The notes below the pieces were generated by a model. It did not search any database, was not told where the DNA came from, and was given only the letters and a program-made list of their open reading frames with translations. A DNA stretch of 64,000 bases, taken from assembly GCA_028282195.1 (NCBI GenBank), contig JANQII010000102.1, positions 1 to 64,000 on the forward strand, written 5' to 3'. Position numbers and translations under genes: made by a program. The DNA comes from Prolixibacteraceae bacterium. GTDB taxonomy: Bacteria; Bacteroidota; Bacteroidia; Bacteroidales; Prolixibacteraceae. Within the stretch, counting starts at the first letter, position 1, and every line of letters starts with the position of its first letter. This document shows, one piece after another, positions 1-8,038 of the stretch.

Positions 1-60
1 ATTTTAAATACTAATCGGTATAATCCGATGAAAACCAATGAAATAAATAAATATGAATTT

Positions 61-120
61 ATCAATGCCAAATAAATAAACCGCAAAGAAACATAAGAAC
101 CCGCAAAGACGCGAACAGGG
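61..120. repeat. CGCAAAG-type intergenic repeat downstream of guaA
   Basis: The non-coding stretch before the guaA terminator holds two copies of CGCAAAG (82-88 and 102-108) in an A-rich context. The same heptamer recurs at 44894-44939, where it also forms an inverted pair. Such CGCAAAG blocks are common intergenic filler in Bacteroidota genomes. No gene is visible in 1-200. Confidence 0.5.
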
Positions 121-202
121 ATCAATACAAACTAACACCATAAACCATTGAAAAACATTTTATTGAATCCAAGACTCACGTTAAGATAGATAGATACATA
201 AC

Positions 203-226
203 AAAAAAGGGAAGCAATAGCCTCCC
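203..226 (-). terminator. Rho-independent terminator of guaA
   Basis: Read on the minus strand, a 7-bp stem (GGGAGGC / GCTTCCC, one G-U pair) with loop TATT lies at 209-226. It is followed by a run of six T (203-208), about 57 bases after the guaA stop codon. Confidence 0.85.
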
Positions 227-282
227 GGTTTAATGTCTTTTGATTCATTCCAATTGATCAATCATCCATTGAAAACTAATTC

Positions 283-1812
283 TTATTCCCACTCAATTGT
301 TGCAGGTGGTTTTGAACTGATATCATAAACTACCCTGTTTATTCCGCGAACTTTATTAATGATCTCGTTTGACATTTTAGCCAGAAATTCATAAGGTAAA
401 TGTACCCAATCAGCAGTCATGCCATCGGTTGACATTACTGCACGAAGAGCAACCACATTTTCATACGTACGCTCATCGCCCATCACCCCGACTGACTGAA
501 CGGGCAACAGCATTACCCCTGCCTGCCATACATCATCGTACAATTTCCATTCTTTTAGTCCATTGATAAAGATGGCATCAGCTTCTTGTAAAATTCGAAC
601 TTTTTCAGGGGTAATATCACTCAGAATACGAATTCCCAAACCAGGCCCGGGAAAAGGATGGCGACCAAGCAATTCTTGTTTAATCCCCATTGCTTTACCA
701 ACCCTGCGAACTTCATCTTTAAAAAGAAGGTTAAGCGGCTCAACAACTTTCAGGTTCATCTTTTCAGGTAAACCGCCAACATTGTGATGCGACTTAATTG
801 TAGCCGAAGGGCCATTTACTGAAACAGATTCAATCACATCAGGATAAATAGTTCCTTGTGCCAACCATTTTACACCTTGAATTTTGTGTGCTTCTTCATC
901 AAAAACTTCAATAAAGTCGCGGCCAATTACCTTTCGTTTCTGTTCTGGTTCTGTAATTCCTTTTAAATCATTCCAGAATTTTTCTTTAGCATCAACACCA
1001 ATCACATTCAGGCCCATATCTTTGTATGAGTCTAAAACGCTTTCAAATTCATCCTTTCGAAGTAATCCATTATCAACAAAAATACATGTCAGGTTCTTGC
1101 CAATTGCTTTGTGCAGTAAAACACCTGCTACAGACGAATCAACACCTCCGGAAAGCCCAAGAACAACTTTATCATCACCCAACTTTTCTTTTAACTGAGC
1201 AACTGTTGTTTCCACAAAAGAAGCTGGAGTCCAATCTTGCTGACAGCCACAAATATCTACTGTAAAATTTTGCAATAATTGGGTTCCTTCTGTTGTATGA
1301 TAAACCTCCGGGTGGAATTGGATCGCATACGTAGTTTCACCTTCTATTTTATAAGCTGCATTTTTAACATCTGCTGTAGAGGCAATAATGTTATAGCCGT
1401 CAGGCATGCTTTCAATAGTATCCCCATGCGACATCCATACCTGGGTGTTTAGAGTGATATGCTTAAAAAGTTCGTTCTCCTGATCGATATACTCCAGGTT
1501 TGCACGACCGTACTCACGACTATTTGAAGGGAGCACTTCACCTCCAAAATAATGAACCATGTACTGTGCACCATAACAAACTCCAAGTAATGGTATATGA
1601 CCTTTTATTTTTGAAAGATCAGGTTTTGGAGCATTTTCATCACGAACGGAAAAAGGACTTCCACTAAGGACTACCCCTTTTACTGTTTCATCAATTTCAG
1701 GAAAGTGGTTGTAAGGGTGAATCTCACAATAAATGTTTAACTCGCGCACTCTTCGGCCTATCAATTGTGTATACTGCGAACCGAAATCAAGGATTAATAT
1801 CTTCTCTTGCAT
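283..1812 (-). CDS. guaA: GMP synthase (glutamine-hydrolysing)
   Basis: Converts XMP to GMP with ATP and glutamine, the last step of de novo guanine nucleotide synthesis in the cytoplasm. The 509-residue protein has the usual two-part build. An N-terminal class I glutamine amidotransferase carries the nucleophile Cys79 in GVCYGAQ and the partner motif FHPE. This is followed by an ATP-pyrophosphatase domain with the SGGVDSS P-loop (about residues 220-226) and a C-terminal dimerisation domain ending in KPPATIEWE. Length and motifs match the family, and nothing is missing. It is a single-gene unit with its own promoter (about 1833-1840) and terminator (203-226). Confidence 0.97.
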   Translation of the reverse strand: MQEKILILDFGSQYTQLIGRRVRELNIYCEIHPYNHFPEIDETVKGVVLSGSPFSVRDENAPKPDLSKIKGHIPLLGVCYGAQYMVHYFGGEVLPSNSREYGRANLEYIDQENELFKHITLNTQVWMSHGDTIESMPDGYNIIASTADVKNAAYKIEGETTYAIQFHPEVYHTTEGTQLLQNFTVDICGCQQDWTPASFVETTVAQLKEKLGDDKVVLGLSGGVDSSVAGVLLHKAIGKNLTCIFVDNGLLRKDEFESVLDSYKDMGLNVIGVDAKEKFWNDLKGITEPEQKRKVIGRDFIEVFDEEAHKIQGVKWLAQGTIYPDVIESVSVNGPSATIKSHHNVGGLPEKMNLKVVEPLNLLFKDEVRRVGKAMGIKQELLGRHPFPGPGLGIRILSDITPEKVRILQEADAIFINGLKEWKLYDDVWQAGVMLLPVQSVGVMGDERTYENVVALRAVMSTDGMTADWVHLPYEFLAKMSNEIINKVRGINRVVYDISSKPPATIEWE

Positions 1813-1832
1813 GAATCTGTTTTTTGATGGCG

Positions 1833-1840
1833 CAAAGATA
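1833..1840 (-). promoter_or_regulatory. -7 element of the guaA promoter
   Basis: Minus-strand TATCTTTG matches the Bacteroidota -7 consensus TAnnTTTG and lies 20 bases upstream of the guaA ATG. No well-spaced -33 TTG is evident; the nearest candidates are at 15 or 24 bases. Confidence 0.6.
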
Positions 1841-1893
1841 TATAAAATTCATCATCAAAAATGGCAATATTAAAAGCCAAACAGCTTAGTAGG

Positions 1894-1931
1894 GAAAAAA
1901 TAATAGCCACTGAAAAATCAATGGCTATTAT
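1894..1931 (-). terminator. Terminator after the DUF1080 gene
   Basis: A 10-bp perfect stem (1900-1909 with 1922-1931), extended inward by TGA/TCA, is followed on the minus strand by TTTTTT. It lies about 20 bases after the stop codon of the DUF1080 gene and separates it from guaA. Confidence 0.85.
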
Positions 1932-1953
1932 CAAAAGTTTTTATCTGTTATTT

Positions 1954-2706
1954 CTACAATTCCCTTATCCAGATATTACGATAGCTAACCGGGTTACCAT
2001 GGTCTTGCAATTTAATTGGTCCGGCACCGTGTGGTTTCACCGAATATTCAGGAATACCGATATATTCAGTCGGTCCGCGAACCTCAACATTGTTTTGTAC
2101 TAAAACCCCATTGTGAATAACAGTGATTCTTGGTTTGGTAAAATATGTACCGTCATCATTAAAACGTGGTGCCGTGTAAATAATGTCATAAGTTTGCCAA
2201 ACACCTGGTGCTTTACATGCATTTACCAAAGGAGGGTGCTGCTTGTAAACACTTCCGGCTTGTCCATTTCTGTAAGTGCGGTTGTTGTAGTTATCCAAAA
2301 CCTGTACTTCATAAATTCCCTGCAAAAACACACCACTGTTTCCACGTCCCTGACTTTCGCTAACAACTTCGGCTGGAGTTCTCCATTCCAGATGTAGCTG
2401 AAAATCTTTGAAACTACGTTTCGTTTTGATAATACCTGTACCTCTTTTTACAGTAGCAACACCATTTTCAAAATCCCACTCCGGCTCTTGTCCTTCACCA
2501 TTTGTCCATTCATAACCAAATGCTTTTTCAGTACCTAAAAGAACAATGGCATCAGATGGAGCATCAGATGGAGTTTCACCGGGAGTAATAATGGTTACTT
2601 CCGGATCCCATATTTCAGTCATCCCAGGTACCATTTTGGGCATTTCTTCCTGGGCAAACGATACAAAACAAATTAATACTAAAAACAGGTTTAGTAATTT
2701 CTTCAT
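1954..2706 (-). CDS. Secreted DUF1080 (3-keto-disaccharide hydrolase-like) protein
   Basis: A 250-residue exported protein. Residues 1-18 are a clear signal peptide (KK, then a hydrophobic stretch ending SFAQ). The remainder is one DUF1080 / 3-keto-disaccharide hydrolase domain, a concanavalin-like beta-sandwich. Family hallmarks visible are FQLHLEWRTP, GRGNSGVFLQG, YEVQVLD and the C-terminal RNIWIREL. Some family members hydrolyse 3-keto-glycosides; the substrate here cannot be read from sequence. It starts 27 bases after the phosphoglucomutase stop and could be the last gene of that operon, with its own terminator at 1894-1931. The family assignment is firm; the function is inferred. Confidence 0.85.
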   Translation of the reverse strand: MKKLLNLFLVLICFVSFAQEEMPKMVPGMTEIWDPEVTIITPGETPSDAPSDAIVLLGTEKAFGYEWTNGEGQEPEWDFENGVATVKRGTGIIKTKRSFKDFQLHLEWRTPAEVVSESQGRGNSGVFLQGIYEVQVLDNYNNRTYRNGQAGSVYKQHPPLVNACKAPGVWQTYDIIYTAPRFNDDGTYFTKPRITVIHNGVLVQNNVEVRGPTEYIGIPEYSVKPHGAGPIKLQDHGNPVSYRNIWIREL

Positions 2707-2733
2707 GGTTTAGTAAATTTTAATTTAACGACG

Positions 2734-4482
2734 TTATAGATCCAATTCATCCATAATTGAATCGATTTTATTTTCGGCAGTTTTTTCTACTTGATCAAAT
2801 TCCTCACGACTATTCAACTCACCGACAACTTCAAAATAAAACTTAATTTTAGGTTCAGTACCTGAAGGGCGAACAGAAATTTTTGTTCCATCTTCAGTAA
2901 AAAACTGAAGTACATTTGAAGTAATTTTTTGGTTAATTTTATTCTCCTCCCCAGTCAATAGATTTCTTTCGGTCAGATCAGCGTAATCTTTCACTACAGC
3001 CAACTTACTTCCACCTAAGGTTTTTGGAGGATCATTTCTGAAGTTCACCATCATCTGCTGAATTTCATCAGCACCGGTTTTTCCCTGGCGAACAATGTAT
3101 TTCATTTTTTCTTTTGAATAGCCATACTCCAGGTAAATATCCTGAAGCAACTCGTAAAGCGATTTGCCCTGGTCTTTTGCCCAGGCAACAATCTCTGCCA
3201 TTAAGGCACATGAAGAAACGGCATCTTTATCACGGACAAAATCAGCAGGCATAAACCCGAAACTTTCTTCGCCACCACCAATGTACTTTTTAATACCCTC
3301 ATAGTCACGAATAACTTCAGCTATATATTTAAAGCCGGTGAATACATCAAAGTATTCAATTCCATTTTTTTGAGCAATCTCAGCGATTTTTTCAGTAGAA
3401 ACAATAGTTTTAACAATAAACTCATTGCCTTTCAAACTATTACTTTCTTTCATACGGGTAATGATGTAATAAATGAAAACAAGCGCAGTTTGATTACCAT
3501 TGATAATCACAAACTCACCTTTATCATTTTTACAGGCAACGCCCAAACGGTCTGAATCAGGGTCAGAAGCCATTACAACATCTGCATCAACTTCAGCTCC
3601 TTTTTTCATGGCCATATCCATAGCAGCAGTTTCTTCAGGATTAGGAGAAACAACAGTTGGAAAGTCACCGCTAACCACATCTTGCTCAGGGACATTAATT
3701 ACATTCTCAAAACCAAATGCCTTTATCGCATCCGGAATCAATTTTACTCCTGTTCCATGAATTGGGGTAAATACAATTTTAAGGTCTTTGTGCTTTTGAA
3801 CAATTTCAGGGGCAATAGAAACTGTTTTTACCATCTCAAGGAATTTCTGATCAACTTCTTCCCCAATAATTTCAATAAGCTCTTTATTTCCTTCAAACTG
3901 AATATCTTCAGCATTTATTTTTTTAACTTCCTCAATGATATTTACGTCATGAGGCCCAACAATTTGAGAACCATCTTCCCAGTATGCCTTGTATCCATTA
4001 TATTCTTTTGGATTATGAGATGCGGTAAGGATAATACCACTTTGGCAACCATATTCACGAATAACGAATGATAGCTCAGGAGTAGGCCTTAAATCTTCAA
4101 ACAAATAAACCTTGATGCCGTTGGCTGCAAAAATCCCTGCACTCTTCTCCGAAAAAAGACGGCTATTGTTCCTGCAATCATGACCAATTGCTACTTTAAT
4201 TTCATCTAAATGAGCAAATTCTTTTTTTAGGTAATTGCTCAACCCCTGGGTAGCTGCACCAACTGTATAAATGTTCATCCGGTTACATCCAGCTCCCATT
4301 ATACCACGAAGCCCGCCAGTCCCAAATTCAAGGTCTCTGTAAAATGAATCGATTAATTCTGTTTTATCTTCCTGATCAAGCATGCGCTGGACCTCTTCGC
4401 GGGTTTCCTCATCATATACATCAGTTAACCAGGTATTTGCTTTTTCAATTACGCTATTCAAGGTATCTTGATTTGTTGCCAT
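2734..4482 (-). CDS. Phosphoglucomutase / phosphomannomutase (alpha-D-phosphohexomutase)
   Basis: A cytoplasmic phosphohexomutase of 582 residues, likely interconverting glucose 1- and 6-phosphate (possibly mannose phosphates). The four signature regions are all present: the active-site serine loop TASHNPKEYNGYK (about 155-167), the metal-binding loop DPDSDR (about 309-314), the sugar-binding GGGEES loop (about 403), and the C-terminal phosphate-binding RPSGTEPKIKFY. The length fits the PgcA-type PGM2 subfamily rather than the shorter ManB type. It follows rfbD by 12 bases, so it probably supplies glucose 1-phosphate for the RfbA reaction encoded in the same operon. Confidence 0.93.
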   Translation of the reverse strand: MATNQDTLNSVIEKANTWLTDVYDEETREEVQRMLDQEDKTELIDSFYRDLEFGTGGLRGIMGAGCNRMNIYTVGAATQGLSNYLKKEFAHLDEIKVAIGHDCRNNSRLFSEKSAGIFAANGIKVYLFEDLRPTPELSFVIREYGCQSGIILTASHNPKEYNGYKAYWEDGSQIVGPHDVNIIEEVKKINAEDIQFEGNKELIEIIGEEVDQKFLEMVKTVSIAPEIVQKHKDLKIVFTPIHGTGVKLIPDAIKAFGFENVINVPEQDVVSGDFPTVVSPNPEETAAMDMAMKKGAEVDADVVMASDPDSDRLGVACKNDKGEFVIINGNQTALVFIYYIITRMKESNSLKGNEFIVKTIVSTEKIAEIAQKNGIEYFDVFTGFKYIAEVIRDYEGIKKYIGGGEESFGFMPADFVRDKDAVSSCALMAEIVAWAKDQGKSLYELLQDIYLEYGYSKEKMKYIVRQGKTGADEIQQMMVNFRNDPPKTLGGSKLAVVKDYADLTERNLLTGEENKINQKITSNVLQFFTEDGTKISVRPSGTEPKIKFYFEVVGELNSREEFDQVEKTAENKIDSIMDELDL

Positions 4483-4494
4483 TTCAATAACTTC

Positions 4495-5367
4495 TTAATT
4501 GTTTAACTCTTCGACACACATGGCAAGACTATCCTGCCAATGTTTAATTTGGATGCCAAAAATACGCTTAATTTTCGATTTGTTAAGAACGCTGTAGAAC
4601 GGCCGCTTAGCCGGAGTAGGATAATCAACAGATTCAATCGGCAATACATCACAATCGGAACCTGACAAGTCTAAAATTTCTTTTGCAAAATCATACCAAC
4701 TGCACACGCCTTCGTTTGAATAATGGTATATTCCAGGCTTCCAGTCAACAAAACCATTTTCGGTTTTTGAAATTATCATTAAGATTGCCTGTGCCAAATC
4801 CCTGGCATAAGTTGGAGTGCCAATTTGATCAAATACTACTTTCAGTTTATCCCTTTCTTCACTTAGCCTTAAAATTGTTTTTAAGAAATTTTTTCCAAAT
4901 GAAGAATACAGCCATGATGTTCTGATGATCAATGCAGAAGCATGTTCTTTAATCAGTCCAATCTCGCCATTCAATTTCGTTTTTCCGTAAACAGATTCAG
5001 GGTTAACCATATCCGATTCGGTGTAAGGAATATACGATGTCCCATCAAAAACATAGTCAGTAGATATATGAATGACCTTACTATCATACTTCTCTGCAAT
5101 ATTACCCAAAAACGACGGCGCTTTCGTATTCAGCAATTCAGCAAAAGAAATATCTTTCTCAGCAATATCTACAGCCGTATAAGCAGCGCAATTGATTACA
5201 TAGTCCGGTTCGTTTTTCCTGAAATATGCCTCAACATCCTTCCACTTGGCTATATCAAGGTCATTAATATCTGTCAGCAAAAATTCAAACTCAGAAAACT
5301 CTTTACTTAGTTTTTTAAACTCAGAACCTAACTGGCCATCTGCTCCTGTTACTAATACTTTTATCAT
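4495..5367 (-). CDS. rfbD: dTDP-4-dehydrorhamnose reductase
   Basis: Catalyses the last step of dTDP-L-rhamnose synthesis, NADPH-dependent reduction of the 4-keto sugar. The 290-residue SDR protein begins with the nucleotide-binding motif VTGADGQLGSEF. It has the catalytic STDYVFDG segment and a YxxxK pair in VYGKTK, all typical of RmlD. It overlaps rfbC by 4 bases (ATGA), so translation is probably coupled. No residue expected of the family is missing. Confidence 0.95.
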   Translation of the reverse strand: MIKVLVTGADGQLGSEFKKLSKEFSEFEFLLTDINDLDIAKWKDVEAYFRKNEPDYVINCAAYTAVDIAEKDISFAELLNTKAPSFLGNIAEKYDSKVIHISTDYVFDGTSYIPYTESDMVNPESVYGKTKLNGEIGLIKEHASALIIRTSWLYSSFGKNFLKTILRLSEERDKLKVVFDQIGTPTYARDLAQAILMIISKTENGFVDWKPGIYHYSNEGVCSWYDFAKEILDLSGSDCDVLPIESVDYPTPAKRPFYSVLNKSKIKRIFGIQIKHWQDSLAMCVEELNN

Positions 5368-5918
5368 AGTTCAAAATTGATTTCGGCATTTTCAAAATCA
5401 GGGCTTAAGAGATCTTTCCCTGAAACCATTATTTCATCAGCTGCCAGTTTCCAATCAATATTTAAAACCGGATCATTATACAAAATACCCCTTTCGGCAT
5501 TTTGTTGATAATATCCATCACATTTATAAGAGAAAATCGCTGTTTCGCTTAAAACTGAAAAACCATGGGCAAAACCACGGGGGATATAAAATTGCTTCTT
5601 ATTTTCTTCACTTAGTTCAATCCCAAACCACTTACTATAGGTTGGTGAGTTCTTTCTCAAATCAACCGCAACATCATAAACAGTACCTGAAATTACCCGG
5701 ACCAATTTTGCCTGCGCATAGGGTTCTATTTGGTAATGTAGCCCCCGAACTACGCCTTTTGATGATTTTGATTCATTATCTTGTACAAACGTATTTTTTA
5801 ATCCAATTTCTTCAAAATACTCGTGCCTGAAGGTTTCAAAGAAATACCCTCTTTCATCATTAAAAACACGAGGCTCAAATACCAACAATCCTTCCATGGG
5901 AGTTTTTGTAATCTTCAT
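5364..5918 (-). CDS. rfbC: dTDP-4-dehydrorhamnose 3,5-epimerase
   Basis: Cupin-fold epimerase of 184 residues acting between the dehydratase and RfbD in dTDP-rhamnose synthesis. The visible family motifs are DERGYFFETF, FVQDNESKSSKGVVRGLHYQ (containing the catalytic His), VRVISGTVYDVAVDLR and IPRGFAHGF. Length and motif order are normal. It lies 14 bases after rfbA and overlaps rfbD. Confidence 0.96.
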   Translation of the reverse strand: MKITKTPMEGLLVFEPRVFNDERGYFFETFRHEYFEEIGLKNTFVQDNESKSSKGVVRGLHYQIEPYAQAKLVRVISGTVYDVAVDLRKNSPTYSKWFGIELSEENKKQFYIPRGFAHGFSVLSETAIFSYKCDGYYQQNAERGILYNDPVLNIDWKLAADEIMVSGKDLLSPDFENAEINFEL

Positions 5919-5932
5919 TCTATCTGCTCTTG

Positions 5933-6814
5933 TTAAAATGAGGTTATTTCTTTTTTTGCCAGTTTATAAAGGTATTCGCCATATTGATTTTTCATCAATG
6001 GTTTTGCAAGCTTCAATAACTGCTCTTTATCGATATAGCCTTTTTTAAATGCAATTTCTTCAAGACACGAAACCTTCAATCCCTGCCTTTGCTCAATAGT
6101 TGCAATAAAATTAGAGGCTTGCAATAAGCTGTCATGAGTACCTGTATCCAGCCATGCAAAACCCCGCCCGAGTAACTTCACACTTAAGCGATCTTCATTC
6201 AGGTAAAGCTTATTTAAATCTGTAATCTCAAGCTCACCTCGTTTCGAAGGCTTTAAACCCTTCGCTTTTTGAACAACATCATTCGCGTAAAAATAAAGCC
6301 CGGTAACCGCATAGTTTGATTTTGGGATAGCTGGCTTTTCTTCAATCGAAAGCACCTTTCCGTCATCATCAAACTCAACAACTCCATAACGTTCAGGGTC
6401 ATTCACATAATAACCAAAAACTACAGCTCCGTCCTCAATTGCCCTGGCTTCTTTTAAAATTGAGCTGAAATTGTAGCCATAGAATATATTATCCCCCAAT
6501 ATCATACATACTGAATCGTCTCCTATAAACTCATCACCAATGATAAATGCCTGCGCCAATCCATCAGGTGATGGCTGTTCTGCATACTGCAGTTTTAAGC
6601 CTAGCTGGCTACCATCCCCCAATAGTTTTTTATAAATAGGTAAATCTTCAGGTGTTGAAATAATCAGGATTTCCTGAATACCGGCAAGCATTAAAACTGA
6701 AACCGGATAGTAAATCATCGGTTTATCGTAAACCGGAATTATCTGCTTCGAGATTGCTTTGGTAATCGGATATAATCGGGTTCCGGAACCTCCGGCAAGG
6801 ACAATACCTTTCAT
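5933..6814 (-). CDS. rfbA: Glucose-1-phosphate thymidylyltransferase
   Basis: Forms dTDP-glucose from glucose 1-phosphate and dTTP, the entry step to dTDP-sugars. The 293-residue protein starts with the pyrophosphorylase signature [16 protein letters not shown] and continues with [15 protein letters not shown] and ILGDNIFYG, all diagnostic of RmlA. The length matches the family. It sits 10 bases after the UDP-glucuronate decarboxylase gene in the same operon. Confidence 0.96.
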   Translation of the reverse strand: MKGIVLAGGSGTRLYPITKAISKQIIPVYDKPMIYYPVSVLMLAGIQEILIISTPEDLPIYKKLLGDGSQLGLKLQYAEQPSPDGLAQAFIIGDEFIGDDSVCMILGDNIFYGYNFSSILKEARAIEDGAVVFGYYVNDPERYGVVEFDDDGKVLSIEEKPAIPKSNYAVTGLYFYANDVVQKAKGLKPSKRGELEITDLNKLYLNEDRLSVKLLGRGFAWLDTGTHDSLLQASNFIATIEQRQGLKVSCLEEIAFKKGYIDKEQLLKLAKPLMKNQYGEYLYKLAKKEITSF

Positions 6815-6824
6815 TCGTTTTAAA

Positions 6825-7772
6825 TTAATTAGTTTCTTTCAATAATTGATCGAAATATGCAATCGTTCTTTTTAAACCATCTTCGAGCTTAATAACGGGA
6901 TGCCAGTCATTTAATTTTTCCCTTGCTAAAGAAATATCCGGTTGCCTTTGCATTGGATCATCCTTTGGTAAGGGTTGAAAAATTATTTTTGACTTTGAGC
7001 CAGTTATTTCAATAATTTTTTCCGCCAGCTCAAGCATGGTGAACTCATCTGGGTTTCCAATATTCACGGGCCCAATAAAGTCATCACCTGTAGCCATCAT
7101 CCTAATCATTCCTTCAACCAAATCATCCACATACTGAAAAGCCCGGGTTTGTTTTCCATCGCCAAAAATAGTTAAATCCTCTCCTCGTAGTGCTTGCACA
7201 ATAAAATTTGATATCACTCTCCCATCGTCTGTTTCCATTCGTGTACCATAGGTGTTGAAAATCCGAACAATCTTTATTCGTACATTATTCTGATTGTGAT
7301 AATTAACAAACAACGATTCCGCACAACGTTTACCTTCGTCGTAACAGGAGCGAATTCCAATCGGATTCACATTTCCCCAATAATCTTCAATTTGAGGATG
7401 TATCTGTGGATCTCCATAAACTTCGCTGGTTGATGCCTGTAAAATCTTAGCTTTTACCCTTTTTGCAAGTCCTAGCATATTGATAGCCCCCATTACTGAG
7501 GTCTTTATGGTTTTAATAGCATTAAACTGATAATGTACAGGCGAAGCAGGACAAGCAAGATTATAAATTTCATCCACTTCAATGTAATAAGGCATAGTAA
7601 CATCATGGCGAACTAACTCGAAATAAGGATTATCCAACAGATGAACTATCTTTTCTTTTGAACCGGTAAAAAAATTATCCAGACAAATAACTTCATTTCC
7701 GTCATTCAAAAGTCGTTCGCATAAATGCGAACCAATAAATCCGGCACCTCCTGTAACTAATATTCGTTTCAT
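6825..7772 (-). CDS. UDP-glucuronate decarboxylase-type SDR
   Basis: NAD-dependent extended SDR enzyme of 315 residues, most like UDP-glucuronate decarboxylase (UXS), which makes UDP-xylose. It has [13 protein letters not shown] at the N-terminus, [13 protein letters not shown], the STSEVYGDP segment and the catalytic YDEGK in [12 protein letters not shown], a pattern particular to UXS. dTDP-glucose 4,6-dehydratase (RfbB) is usually longer and has a different central motif. It is the first gene of the operon and has a good promoter at 7804-7831. The substrate assignment is by family resemblance. Confidence 0.85.
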   Translation of the reverse strand: MKRILVTGGAGFIGSHLCERLLNDGNEVICLDNFFTGSKEKIVHLLDNPYFELVRHDVTMPYYIEVDEIYNLACPASPVHYQFNAIKTIKTSVMGAINMLGLAKRVKAKILQASTSEVYGDPQIHPQIEDYWGNVNPIGIRSCYDEGKRCAESLFVNYHNQNNVRIKIVRIFNTYGTRMETDDGRVISNFIVQALRGEDLTIFGDGKQTRAFQYVDDLVEGMIRMMATGDDFIGPVNIGNPDEFTMLELAEKIIEITGSKSKIIFQPLPKDDPMQRQPDISLAREKLNDWHPVIKLEDGLKRTIAYFDQLLKETN

Positions 7773-7803
7773 TTAGTTTTTTTATGTTGAAAAAGGACTA
7801 TCT

Positions 7804-7831
7804 CAAAAGTATAAAAAATCATTTTTTACAA
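7804..7831 (-). promoter_or_regulatory. Promoter of the sugar-nucleotide operon
   Basis: On the minus strand a TTG (7829-7831) lies 17 bases before TACTTTTG (7804-7811), matching the Bacteroidota -33/-7 consensus. The -7 box is about 30 bases before the decarboxylase ATG. Confidence 0.7.
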
Positions 7832-7957
7832 TCCTGATCTTTTTTACAAAACTAAAGTCTTTTCTTTCATGTTTTACTATTATCGGCACAAAATGAATTT
7901 GATTTATCAAATTATTTCAAAACAAACTGCAAAAAACCCAAAAAACCTCTGAAAATC

Positions 7958-7988
7958 TTTGAATTATAGGATTAGATTCCTATTTTTG
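7958..7988 (+). promoter_or_regulatory. rpsA promoter
   Basis: TTTG at 7958-7961, 19 bases, then TATTTTTG at 7981-7988, a near-ideal Bacteroidota promoter. It is followed by CCGCG, as at the fabD promoter. Transcription would start about 45 bases before the rpsA ATG. Confidence 0.8.
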
Positions 7989-8038
7989 CCGCGCATTTAA
8001 AAATATAAAGTCTAACTTATTAATTAATTGAATTTTAA

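Noticed and set aside
6825..7772. dTDP-glucose 4,6-dehydratase (rfbB)
   Set aside because: Motifs CPASPVHYQ and YDEGKRCAE are those of UDP-glucuronate decarboxylase, and the length is short for RfbB.
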